Shown here piece after piece: positions 1-6,001 of a stretch of DNA of 15,298 bases (the stretch's first letter is position 1; the number at the start of each line of letters is the position of its first letter). The notes below the pieces were generated by a model, which worked only from the letters and a program-made list of their open reading frames with translations, was not told the DNA's origin and searched no databases. Source of the DNA: Prevotella sp. (GTDB taxonomy: Bacteria > Bacteroidota > Bacteroidia > Bacteroidales > Dysgonomonadaceae); assembly GCA_031263965.1 (NCBI GenBank), contig JAISES010000164.1:1-15298 (forward strand). Direction: 5' to 3'. Position numbers and translations under genes: made by a program.

Positions 1-56
1 TCACTGATTCTTAACACGAGAGCTTTGTCCCGGATGATAAATTTCAACTTGACCAT
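1..56 (-). CDS. Tyrosine recombinase/integrase, N-terminal end only (leaves the window)
   Basis: The first 18 codons of an integrase gene are visible on the minus strand, starting at the ATG at 56-54. They encode a peptide that differs from the start of the full integrase at 2850 by one residue (Lys for Asn at position 11); most other base differences are silent. The reading frame runs off the left edge, so it cannot be told whether the gene is whole. The start is supported by conservation of the ATG and of the AT-rich 40 bases upstream in both copies. It faces away from the full integrase, so the two genes are divergent with 2.8 kb between their starts. Identity is certain only as 'same family as the other copy'; catalytic residues lie outside the window. 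Confidence 0.75.
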   Translation of the reverse strand, partial: MVKLKFIIRDKALVLRIS

Positions 57-165
57 AATCTGAACTTCTTTTAATTTTATAAGAATAGAAATCCGGAAGG
101 TCAGATGTTTCTTTTTTAGGGTACATTTTTTGCACACCCGGCGGGTCGAACCCATTTTTTCGATT

Positions 166-177
166 TTTCAGTTTAAC
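166..177 (-). other. GTTAAACTGAAA motif, copy near left integrase (candidate recombinase or att site)
   Basis: This 12-mer, read on the minus strand, occurs at 166-177, 245-256, 2651-2662 and 2731-2742. In both integrase upstream regions the two copies are direct repeats with start-to-start spacing of 79 (left) or 80 (right) bases. Repeated short sites next to an integrase are typical of arm-type binding sites or of an attachment core. The role is inferred. Confidence 0.5.
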
Positions 178-244
178 CATTTTGGAAATCCTAATAAATC
201 TAAAATTAGTTTCAAATCAATGATTTATGCCCTTACTTTGTAAT

Positions 245-256
245 TTTCAGTTTAAC
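245..256 (-). other. GTTAAACTGAAA motif, outer copy of the left integrase region
   Basis: Second copy for the left integrase. The flanking bases, read on the minus strand as CTCCTTTTTC before the motif, match CTCTTTTTTC before the motif at 2651-2662, which lies at the end of the tRNA-Cys terminator. Similarity between the two sides stops just beyond this point, so the junction between element and flank could lie here. Confidence 0.5.
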
Positions 257-296
257 GAAAAAGGAGATGCTGATTTCTTGATTTCCCTACTGGGTG

Positions 297-431
297 GCGC
301 ATCGAAGATGCGAGTTCAGCCCGTTCAGCCTTTGAGCTTGTCACGGGTCGCACAGTAAAGCGGGCGCATAAAGCATTTTTGGTTCCTTTTGCTGCTTTGG
401 GCAAAAGGAACGCAAGCAATCTTCGATTGCG
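297..431. repeat. Cluster of three hairpins, REP-like palindromic element
   Basis: Three strong palindromes sit within 135 bases. Stem 298-303/307-312 has a GAA loop. Stem 382-392/401-411 is an 11-bp perfect pair with an 8-base loop. Stem 416-421/425-430 has a TTC loop. The first and third hairpins are also near reverse complements of each other, so the whole element can fold as a larger structure. No gene is visible between 57 and 460. Such modules are common between Bacteroidota genes; whether a REP-associated transposase moves this one is unknown. Confidence 0.6.
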
Positions 432-579
432 CGCAGAAAAAAGAACAAGGATATAGAATGATACTGTTTTCGGTGTTGCGTAACATCAGTTATTTATAAA
501 AGAGTATATGTAAATTCATTTGCCGACATTGAAAATCAATCAGCTGGAAAACAGGAATTTTATATCTGTACAAAATTAA

Positions 580-1194
580 ATCTACATAAACTCTAAAGAT
601 AAAACAGGCCGGCAGATTAACAAGTCTTTTGACTCTACTGTAGATACAGTTCAGATAAATGATAAACTGTACAAATTGAGCAAGGTAAAGCATCCCAATA
701 TTTACCTGAAAGAAGTCGGATTTTTAGCCGACAGTAGTAGCGTGGGTTCATTTGTGCCTGCCATTAGCGCGATGGATCTAAATGATAATAAACCTGTTTC
801 TATTAATGGCCTGATAAAGGATAAATACGTATTTATAGATTTCTGGGGTAGTTGGTGCGGCCCATGCATACAATCGATCCCCAAACTAAGAAGCTTTTAT
901 GAAAGAATTAAAGACAGGACGGATGTGTTGATGTTGGGTGTTGCAAAGGAAAACAATAAAAAAGACATTGAAAAACTGAAAAAGATTATCGGTAACGAAA
1001 AAATCGGATGGTTGAATTTGTGGCTTGCCGATAAAGAAAAAGAGGGCGTCACATCAATAATCAACAAGTTGGCTGTTGAAGCTTACCCAACTTATCTTAT
1101 TATAGATAATAAAGGTAAGATTGTTTACAAAGAACAATCAATATACAAGACAGAAGAAGCTATTAACTTATTTATGAAGCTGATAAATGAATAA
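580..1194 (+). pseudogene. TlpA-like thioredoxin-fold protein, 5'-truncated
   Basis: The frame is open from just after a stop at 577-579 to the stop at 1192-1194, but has no ATG near its beginning; the first usable start is TTG at 676, giving 172 residues. Counted from there, the thioredoxin domain has WCGPC at 60-64 and a cis-proline-type YPT at 137-139, so the fold and redox motif look complete. Bacteroidota TlpA-family proteins normally carry a lipoprotein signal and an N-terminal domain of some 150-200 residues, which is missing. A different frame is open at 461-572 and could be part of that lost domain after a frameshift. An HlyD-type gene begins 27 bases downstream, and thioredoxin-like proteins often sit beside peptide-export genes in this phylum. 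Family members reduce or form disulfides in the periplasm. Probably a gene remnant; expression from TTG cannot be excluded. Confidence 0.7.
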
Positions 1195-1221
1195 ACAAAA
1201 GCAAAACAAATTGTGTAATAT

Positions 1222-1728
1222 ATGATACAGGATAAAGAAGAAGATAAAATAGAATTAAGAAGCGAAGAGTTCCAGGAAATACGGGGTACTGTGCCGTCGT
1301 GGATTTTACGCAGGGGAATAAGCCTGCTGGCTATAATAGTAACAGTATTGCTTATTGGTAGCACTTTCTTTAAGTATCCGGATACCATATTAACAACTAT
1401 GACCCTTACAGGAACAACTCCCGCTGCGGCATTAATAGCCAAGCCCTCAGGAAAATTACAGGAATTGGATGTAACAGACAAGCAATCTGTAATGTTGGGT
1501 GATTATTTGGCTGTAATAGAAAATCCGGCAAAGACAAAAGATGTACAAACCCTGAAACAATACATTCTGGGACTAAACGGAAAGATAGATACCCTGATCA
1601 ACCTGCCTCCCAAAGAATTGCATCTTGGAGCGATGCAATCCGTTTACATTCCCCCCAACTGGCAAAAATGGAATAAACATTCCGCTTTGAAACAGAAATT
1701 TCTCGAATATTTTAATTATGCTATTTAA
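1222..1728 (+). pseudogene. HlyD-family membrane fusion protein, 3'-truncated
   Basis: ATG at 1222, 27 bases after the TlpA-like gene. The 168-residue product has an acidic cytosolic N-terminus, one membrane anchor at about 33-51, and a biotinyl-lipoyl-like segment at about 68-102 (Ala-Lys-Pro-Ser-Gly, then Gly-Asp-Tyr-Leu) typical of adaptor subunits of type I and bacteriocin-type exporters. Full-length proteins are about 400-450 residues and continue into a long coiled coil and a closing beta-barrel; here the protein ends soon after the start of the helical region (about 110-145), followed by about 25 residues that do not look like the family. No peptidase-ABC exporter gene follows. It reads as the surviving front of a peptide-export operon, cut by a deletion or insertion near 1650. 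Confidence 0.72.
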
Positions 1729-1768
1729 ATCGCTTTTGAGCTATTCAGGTCTCAAAACGTATAAATAC

Positions 1769-1878
1769 CTGCGAATTAAAAGAAAGTGTCTTAAATCGCA
1801 AATCCGATGAAAATAACCCGTTAAAATCGTTATTTCATTGGGGTATAGGGGCAGAGCCCCATAAAACGTAATTCGCAG
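1769..1878. repeat. Nested palindromic element
   Basis: Outer arms 1769-1778 and 1869-1878 are a perfect 10-bp inverted repeat. Inside are a second pair (1808-1817 against 1829-1837, one bulged base) and a GGGGC-AGA-GCCCC hairpin at 1848-1860. It begins 40 bases after the truncated HlyD gene. No coding potential is apparent. It could be a small non-autonomous mobile repeat or a folded RNA 3' end. Confidence 0.5.
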
Positions 1879-2071
1879 AACTACAGAGTACACTTAATTC
1901 ATATTTTTACTGATCTGATAAGTGTAGCTATTCCGAACATGGAGATACAGGTATTGCACCCCTAAACACCCCCCCCTTTTTTTTAACTTGTTTGTCTGTA
2001 TATATGTACTTCTATTAATGTTTGTTAACTGTGAATAGTGATATATATCATAGAATACAGGACGTCGGCCG

Positions 2072-2132
2072 TAGGTTGTACCTAATTACCCAAGGCGTTA
2101 CCATTGGGCTGTAATATTTAACCCTTTCGGGT
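2072..2132. repeat. Triple-hairpin intergenic repeat of Bacteroidota type
   Basis: Three short hairpins lie in a row: 2072-2076/2080-2084, 2089-2093/2104-2108 (CCCAA...TTGGG) and 2121-2124/2129-2132 (ACCC-TTTC-GGGT). From memory, the CCCAAGGCGTTACC and CCCTTTCGGG words recur in intergenic DNA of many Bacteroidota. The surrounding stretch 1879-2159 shows no believable gene; it includes a run of C then T at 1970-1984. Confidence 0.5.
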
Positions 2133-2159
2133 AGGGTGTCCAAAATAAGCTAAAAAAAA

Positions 2160-2327
2160 TCACGCAACACTAAGCGATTTTATTCTCTTATATACCAGAT
2201 TTTCAGATAATTTTTCATTTATCCAATCATTAATATCAGAGATAAAAACAGATTCCAGACTATTCTTAAAATCAAAAGCTATACTATGTTCTTTTGTTCC
2301 GATACGTGTATATTCATCCTGGAAAGT
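2160..2327 (-). pseudogene. C-terminal remnant of an unrecognised gene
   Basis: A minus-strand frame is open for 55 codons and ends at the stop 2162-2160. The sequence looks protein-like (EYTRIGTKEHSIAFDF early, then an Asp-Trp-Ile-Asn-Glu-Lys stretch and an amphipathic end), but has no start codon and is preceded by a stop at 2330-2328. I do not recognise the family. Best read as the surviving 3' end of a gene broken by rearrangement; chance coding is possible at this length. Confidence 0.3.
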
Positions 2328-2452
2328 TTATTGAAAAAGAATTGGATATAGTAAGACATGGTGTTACACAAGTTGAAGTTTATGAGCATAAAGATAGCTT
2401 ACTTATCATAAATCGGCTTGACAGCTTGGTAATAGAAAATCAACTTAAGTGA
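2315..2452 (+). pseudogene. C-terminal remnant of an unrecognised gene
   Basis: A plus-strand frame ends at 2450-2452 and gives a protein-like tail (HPGKFIEKELDIVRHG, then VEVYEHKDSLLIINRLDSL). There is no start codon that fits. It abuts the opposite-strand remnant near 2320, as if two broken genes had been joined there. The family is not recognised, and the tRNA-Cys promoter begins 40 bases after the stop. Confidence 0.3.
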
Positions 2453-2491
2453 AACCGGATATTATCGTAGATGTAAAAACCTGTTTAAACG

Positions 2492-2522
2492 CTTGTGCCT
2501 TTGATAAAATATTATATCTTTG
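2492..2522 (+). promoter_or_regulatory. Bacteroidota-type promoter of tRNA-Cys
   Basis: The -7 box TATCTTTG at 2515-2522 matches the Bacteroides consensus TAnnTTTG exactly. A TTG at 2493-2495 lies 19 bases upstream, which is the expected -33 spacing. Transcription should start near 2529, about 13 bases before the tRNA. Confidence 0.75.
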
Positions 2523-2541
2523 CAGTCGCTAACCACCAAAA

Positions 2542-2612
2542 GGTTCCTTGGCCGAGTGGCTAGGCGCCGGTCTGCAAAACCGTTTACGGCGGTTCGAATC
2601 CGCCAGGAACCT
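2542..2612 (+). tRNA. tRNA-Cys (GCA)
   Basis: The acceptor stem GGTTCCT (2542-2548) pairs with AGGAACC (2605-2611), with discriminator U at 2612; CCA is not encoded. The anticodon loop is CTGCAAA with GCA at 2574-2576. The T arm has stem GGCGG/CCGCC (2588-2592/2600-2604) around TTCGAAT. The 71-base length fits bacterial tRNA-Cys. The gene has its own promoter and terminator and looks functional. An integrase gene lies downstream on the same strand, so this locus is the probable integration target, with the tRNA 3' end left intact. Confidence 0.95.
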
Positions 2613-2618
2613 CCCAGA

Positions 2619-2649
2619 AGAGAAGTTAAGTAATTAGCTTCTCTTTTTT
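2619..2649 (+). terminator. Intrinsic terminator of tRNA-Cys
   Basis: A stem of about 11 bp (2619-2629 with 2634-2644, one G-U pair) and a GTAA loop is followed by a run of T at 2644-2649. It starts 6 bases after the tRNA and ends 1 base before the GTTAAACTGAAA motif. Confidence 0.8.
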
Positions 2650-2650
2650 C

Positions 2651-2662
2651 GTTAAACTGAAA
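2651..2662 (+). other. GTTAAACTGAAA motif, copy at the tRNA-Cys terminator
   Basis: Outer copy for the full integrase, directly after the T run of the tRNA terminator. Its 10 preceding bases match those next to the outer copy of the left integrase, which makes this the best candidate for the attachment-site border of the element. Confidence 0.5.
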
Positions 2663-2730
2663 TTTTTATAAATAGCCAATAACTATCTGATACACAGTAA
2701 TATTGCAATGGGTTGATTTTTCAAAAAACA

Positions 2731-2742
2731 GTTAAACTGAAA
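2731..2742 (+). other. GTTAAACTGAAA motif, inner copy upstream of the full integrase
   Basis: Lies 80 bases from the outer copy (start to start) and 108 bases before the integrase ATG. It marks the outer end of the conserved inverted-repeat arm. Candidate recombinase-binding site. Confidence 0.5.
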
Positions 2743-2801
2743 AATCGAAAAAATGGGTTCGACCCGCTGGGTGTACATAAAGTGTACATTGAAAAAAACA
2801 T

Positions 2802-2830
2802 TTGACCTTCCGGATTTCTATTCTTATAAA
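2802..2830 (+). promoter_or_regulatory. Candidate integrase promoter
   Basis: TTGACC at 2802-2807 and TATAAA at 2825-2830 are 17 bases apart and 19 bases ahead of the ATG at 2850. The region is identical in the left copy except for one base in the first box (CTGACC). This resembles the E. coli sigma-70 pattern, not the Bacteroidota one, so its use by the host is uncertain. Confidence 0.35.
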
Positions 2831-2849
2831 ATTAAAAGAAGTTCAAATT

Positions 2850-4118
2850 ATGGTCAAGTTAAAATTTATCATCCGGGACAATGCCCTCGTGTTAAGAATC
2901 AGTGAGGGAAAACAAAGGTTTTACAAATCAGTTAAACATTTACTAAAAGGAAACCCGAATATCGAACGTCATTGGAACAGTGACAAGGAACGGTTTTCAA
3001 GCTATGCTATATCCTATGCGGAAAACAATCAGGTGTTAGGTGACTTTAAAGGAGTCTATCAATCATTAATCAAAGAATATCCGGAGTTGTCAGCCAAACA
3101 GGTTGCTCAATTTTATTCTTCCGTACCACAGGAGGGAACTACTGAAATTGAAATACCAGCGGTGTGCAACAATAATCTAGAGCTCGTTGAAAATTTTCTG
3201 GAAGTTGTTATCGAAAGGGAGAAGGCTAAACAAGGGTGCAACTTCGAAGCGTATTATAAATTACAACGAAAATGCCGAAAAATTCTCAAAGGCTATTCTT
3301 CTCTTAACTTCCAGTCAATTAATTACGATAAGTGCGTAGCAATAGCCCATATTTTCGCAAAAAACGGAGGCTATAGAGGTACAGCCAAAGCATTCCGGAA
3401 TCTTCTGGGAAAAGCATCAAAAGACTCTACGGTTAATTTTACCATCTCCCAGATAGGTGACTTTAGCTTCAATAACTATGATCCTAAGATTAATGAAATA
3501 GACACAAAAAAACCAGATGTTTTATCTCCGGAACAATTAAAGAAATTCTTAACACTGGATCTTTGCCAGACAACTCCTACCTACAAAGATCGTAAACAGG
3601 TTGAATTATACTATGACTTTTGTGTCTTTATGTTTCATTCGTTCTTCGCTCCGTGCGATGTCATAAAATTAAAATATAGAGACATTAACAAACAGAATAT
3701 GATTCACATAAAGAGAAAGAAAACACATAAAGCTCTCGAAATTCCCCTTAATCCGGTAATGGAAAATATCATTAATAAGTATCGAGGTAAGACTAAAAAT
3801 GGTTATGTGTTTCCGATTATGGATGACGAACTGGAAAAGCAATATACTACCAAAGATTTTCTCTTCAAAAAATTCAGAGAGAGGGTGAATATATGGCTGA
3901 AATGCTTAGGCAAAGAACTGGGAACGGATTATGCCCTGTATGCCTATGTCTTTCGCCATACCTCTATTACAGTGGCCCTGGATAATAATATTCCCATCTC
4001 TTATGTTGCAATGGCAGCCGGAACCAGCATTGAGATGATACAAAAGCACTACTACAATGGTAATAATCCTCAAAACACAGAAAGGCTCCAACAGGTTTTT
4101 ATGTGTGCTGCGAATTAA
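2850..4118 (+). CDS. Tyrosine recombinase (phage/ICE-type integrase)
   Basis: This 422-residue protein should catalyse site-specific integration and excision of a mobile element. The ATG at 2850 is preferred over an upstream in-frame TTG at 2802 because it is conserved in the second copy at 56-54. Order of parts: an N-terminal arm-binding-like region (1-95), a SAM-like core-binding domain (about 105-205), and a catalytic domain (about 225-415). In the catalytic part, FRHT (Arg369) supplies the second Arg, a KRKKT strand (about 288-294) the Lys, and KHYY (Tyr401/402) the nucleophile. The first motif reads FHSFFAPCDVIKL, with no Arg at the usual place, as described for the CTnDOT integrase, and the usual HxxR is YxxR. 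Length is normal for Bacteroidota integrases. It starts about 240 bases after tRNA-Cys and is followed by a hairpin at 4199-4226. No excisionase gene is visible. Confidence 0.9.
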   Translation: MVKLKFIIRDNALVLRISEGKQRFYKSVKHLLKGNPNIERHWNSDKERFSSYAISYAENNQVLGDFKGVYQSLIKEYPELSAKQVAQFYSSVPQEGTTEIEIPAVCNNNLELVENFLEVVIEREKAKQGCNFEAYYKLQRKCRKILKGYSSLNFQSINYDKCVAIAHIFAKNGGYRGTAKAFRNLLGKASKDSTVNFTISQIGDFSFNNYDPKINEIDTKKPDVLSPEQLKKFLTLDLCQTTPTYKDRKQVELYYDFCVFMFHSFFAPCDVIKLKYRDINKQNMIHIKRKKTHKALEIPLNPVMENIINKYRGKTKNGYVFPIMDDELEKQYTTKDFLFKKFRERVNIWLKCLGKELGTDYALYAYVFRHTSITVALDNNIPISYVAMAAGTSIEMIQKHYYNGNNPQNTERLQQVFMCAAN

Positions 4119-4198
4119 TAATCAGCGACCAGGAAAGGACGCATAATGGACGGAAATAGGAATTAATCCAGAGAATACTATTATGCTATAGATAAGAA

Positions 4199-4232
4199 AT
4201 CCTGCTGATTTTATGATCAGCAGGATCGTTTT
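4199..4232 (+). terminator. Hairpin between the integrase and the minus-strand gene block, likely terminator
   Basis: A perfect 11-bp stem (4199-4209/4216-4226) with a 6-base loop is followed by CGTTTT. It lies 80 bases after the integrase stop. The reverse side is followed by TTCTTATC, so it may also stop the converging minus-strand transcripts. Confidence 0.6.
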
Positions 4233-4306
4233 ATAGAGGATTGGAAATTCGTACAAGATTTACCTGGTTGCTATTTGTAGAAAAATATATACGGTATCTT
4301 AAAGAC

Positions 4307-5047
4307 CTATTTACAAAGCATCTTGTATTTCTCAGGGGTATCGCCGGTTTTGCGGATAGGTTTTACCTTGTCGTAATGCTGATACATAAACGGAACATTT
4401 GTATTGCTTAGGCTGCGTATTTTCTCTTCCTGGAAAAATTGCCTGATATAATCATTCAATTCAAATACATCTGCTTCAATAACACGATATACATAAATTT
4501 TACCTGCTTTGATAAACATAAAACTGTTCAGGTCATGGAAATTCTTTAATGAATGGCAAAACAGGATTGTTTCAGGTCCCTGACTATTGATGTTATTAAT
4601 GACTTGTTCTAATTTTTCAACATCTTCCGGGCGTTCAGCGTTAACTTCCGTATATGCATAAGTCCCGTCATAATAATTTGCAAATGCCAGTACATTCATA
4701 TTATTGTCTACGCAGGCAAGGGTAAAAACACGTGTACTGTCAATCGTAATATGATCGTAAATATCTTTACCCAGGTCATAATTGTCCATATTGACGAACT
4801 GAACCACAAGCATCGGTACAGTTTTCCCTTTAAGAAATTCAACTTTGGGCGGGTTTGTAGTATCAGGAACCTTAAAGTACTCACACTGGGCCTTATGGCA
4901 ATCCAATACGTTTTTTTGTATCTTGGCCAAATAGCAGTCCATATCTGCATTTTTGACAAAATTATGTAAGTCGGAAACGGTATTCTGAGAATAGATATTT
5001 CCGAATGTAAGAAGTGCGATTATTAATGTAATATATTTTGTTTTCAT
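4307..5047 (-). CDS. Secreted protein of unknown function
   Basis: Starting at the ATG at 5047, the 246-residue product has a clean signal peptide (MKTKYITLIIALLTFGNIYS followed by Gln) and no later membrane segment, so it should be periplasmic or outer-surface. The mature part is soluble and slightly acidic; it has a CHKAQC Cys pair and a conserved-looking core, but I do not recognise the family. A longer start at 5122 adds a second hydrophobic leader (MRKQTLIIFLLLI...), which would be odd ahead of a good signal peptide. That start overlaps by ATGA the stop of an 11-codon reading frame (5154-5119, MEQIKKQFKKK), so a vestigial leader or fused gene end is possible. It is the last gene of the minus-strand block behind the Rhs gene; an immunity or accessory role is only suggested by position. 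Confidence 0.7.
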   Translation of the reverse strand: MKTKYITLIIALLTFGNIYSQNTVSDLHNFVKNADMDCYLAKIQKNVLDCHKAQCEYFKVPDTTNPPKVEFLKGKTVPMLVVQFVNMDNYDLGKDIYDHITIDSTRVFTLACVDNNMNVLAFANYYDGTYAYTEVNAERPEDVEKLEQVINNINSQGPETILFCHSLKNFHDLNSFMFIKAGKIYVYRVIEADVFELNDYIRQFFQEEKIRSLSNTNVPFMYQHYDKVKPIRKTGDTPEKYKMLCK

Positions 5048-5160
5048 ATAATTATTTTTTGAAATGTTTATATTGCTTTTAACGATTAGCAAAAGAAAAA
5101 TTATTAGTGTTTGTTTTCTCATTTCTTTTTAAATTGTTTCTTAATTTGTTCCATATGTTG

Positions 5161-5260
5161 CCCCCTGCTGGCGCGGATATTTTCCGTGCATGTTGTCAAT
5201 ATTACATCTAACAGGCCCTTCTCTGCAAGGGCACGGATAAATATCCGCGCCCGCAGGGGG
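5161..5260. repeat. 100-bp cruciform-forming inverted repeat
   Basis: Arms 5161-5189 and 5231-5260 pair over about 29 bases with two differences. The 41-base loop has its own GCCCTT/AAGGGC stem (5215-5220/5227-5232). It is GC-rich in an AT-rich area, sits between two minus-strand genes, and resembles a MITE or REP doublet. No protein is encoded. Confidence 0.7.
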
Positions 5261-5280
5261 AATATTCGGTTCAATCATGT

Positions 5281-5530
5281 TTATACCCATATGCCGGATA
5301 CATCTTCATGTCTTTCATCACCTCCGTGGAGGGGGTAGGGGATAATTACTCTTTCATATTTATCTAAAAACTTTTCTATATCTCCACTACTTAAATCATA
5401 ACGCTGTAGAATTTTGTATTCAGTTTTAATTTCATCCAACGGATAACGTTTTAATGTATCCGTATCAAATAAAAACAGGGAAAAAGTATCTAACGGCAAT
5501 GATTTAGCCCAGTCTGTCCATTTGTTCTGC
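5281..5530 (-). pseudogene. Truncated paralogue of the upstream small lipoprotein-like gene
   Basis: The frame is open from directly after the stop of the preceding gene down to 5281, with no ATG; a TTG at 5499 would give 72 residues. Its end aligns with the end of the neighbour: SLFLFDTDTL to MLFFFNKEVI, LQRYDLSSGDIEKF to LKKYDLTLEDLQAK, and VIIPYP to TITYP. It is therefore the C-terminal half of a second copy of the same family, lacking the signal peptide and first half. After the family's usual Tyr-Pro ending (5332) the frame reads through about 16 extra codons of palindromic DNA (CCTCC-GT-GGAGG at 5321-5332) before stopping, so both ends look damaged. Possible translation by coupling to the upstream stop. 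Confidence 0.6.
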
Positions 5531-5968
5531 TTATGGATAAGTTATTGTCCAATCTTTAGCTTGGAGATCCTCTAAAGTCAAGTCGTATTTCTTCAAGTAC
5601 ATCTTGTTTTTTACAATCGTTTCCCATGGGAAATTTTCAATCACCTCTTTGTTAAAAAAGAAAAGCATCATTACGCCATTTTCGAATGTTAATTTCGATT
5701 TCATTGAGTATTCTATACAACCATAAAATTCAGCTTGAAATTTACCTACATTATGATTCGGTATCGGAGGATTAAAACTTTCATAACGTTCACCAAAACC
5801 AACTAAAGATGTAGAGTCCGGATATGAGTAAGAGATACTAATAACCAAATTATAATCTGAATTGTTTACAATCTTAATATTCTTGTGGCAACTATCAGAT
5901 TCGTTGCTATTACACTGAGTAGACATCAGGGTAATACCTAATGACAAAATAAAAAAAAGATATTTCAT
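5531..5968 (-). CDS. Small exported, probably lipoprotein, of unknown function
   Basis: The 145-residue product has an N-terminal hydrophobic signal (1-17) followed by STQC, a weak lipobox with Gln before Cys19. The mature part has a beta-rich start (KIVNNSDYNLVISISYSYPD) and ends with PWETIVKN, LKKYDLTLEDLQ and TITYP. I recall this C-terminal signature in a multi-copy family of uncharacterised Bacteroides proteins. A truncated second copy lies immediately downstream. Copies in tandem behind an Rhs gene would fit an immunity-gene array, but no experiment known to me shows this. Confidence 0.75.
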   Translation of the reverse strand: MKYLFFILSLGITLMSTQCNSNESDSCHKNIKIVNNSDYNLVISISYSYPDSTSLVGFGERYESFNPPIPNHNVGKFQAEFYGCIEYSMKSKLTFENGVMMLFFFNKEVIENFPWETIVKNKMYLKKYDLTLEDLQAKDWTITYP

Positions 5969-6001
5969 AATTAAAGATTTATGATTGTTTGAAAATATTA
6001 T

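Larger units (their letters stand above)
1..177. repeat. Left arm of a ~177-bp inverted repeat (integrase 5' end plus upstream region)
   Basis: The reverse complement of 1-177 aligns over its full length with 2731-2905, with about 90% identity by eye and a 2-base length difference around 110-130. It covers the first codons of the integrase, its promoter region and a GTTAAACTGAAA motif. The arm is cut by the window edge, so the repeat may be longer. Confidence 0.9.
2731..2905. repeat. Right arm of the ~177-bp inverted repeat
   Basis: Matches the reverse complement of 1-177. Within it, GTGTACAT occurs twice as a direct repeat (about 2771-2778 and 2782-2789), and GGGTTCGACCC is a short palindrome; both are conserved or partly conserved in the left arm and may be regulator or recombinase sites. 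Confidence 0.9.

Noticed and set aside
257..300. Second tRNA-Cys end next to the left integrase
   Set aside because: No acceptor or T-arm sequence is present there; only the CTC-T-run-CGTTAAACTG segment is shared with the right side.
490..693. A 67-codon minus-strand open frame in the left gap
   Set aside because: Composition is that of AT-rich noncoding DNA and it overlaps the front of the thioredoxin frame; not believable as a gene.
1125..1481. A 118-codon minus-strand open frame spanning the TlpA-like and HlyD-like genes
   Set aside because: It crosses two recognised plus-strand genes and their gap and has no protein-family features.
2754..2764. GGGTTCGACCC upstream of the integrase as a tRNA T-arm fragment (att remnant)
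   Set aside because: The bases around TTCGA do not form the required 5-bp T stem, so it is a short palindrome and not a tRNA 3' end; the same sequence sits in the left arm.
4707..4969. Overlapping open frames on both strands inside the secreted-protein gene
   Set aside because: They lie within a gene with a clear signal peptide and coherent protein sequence, and show no features of their own.
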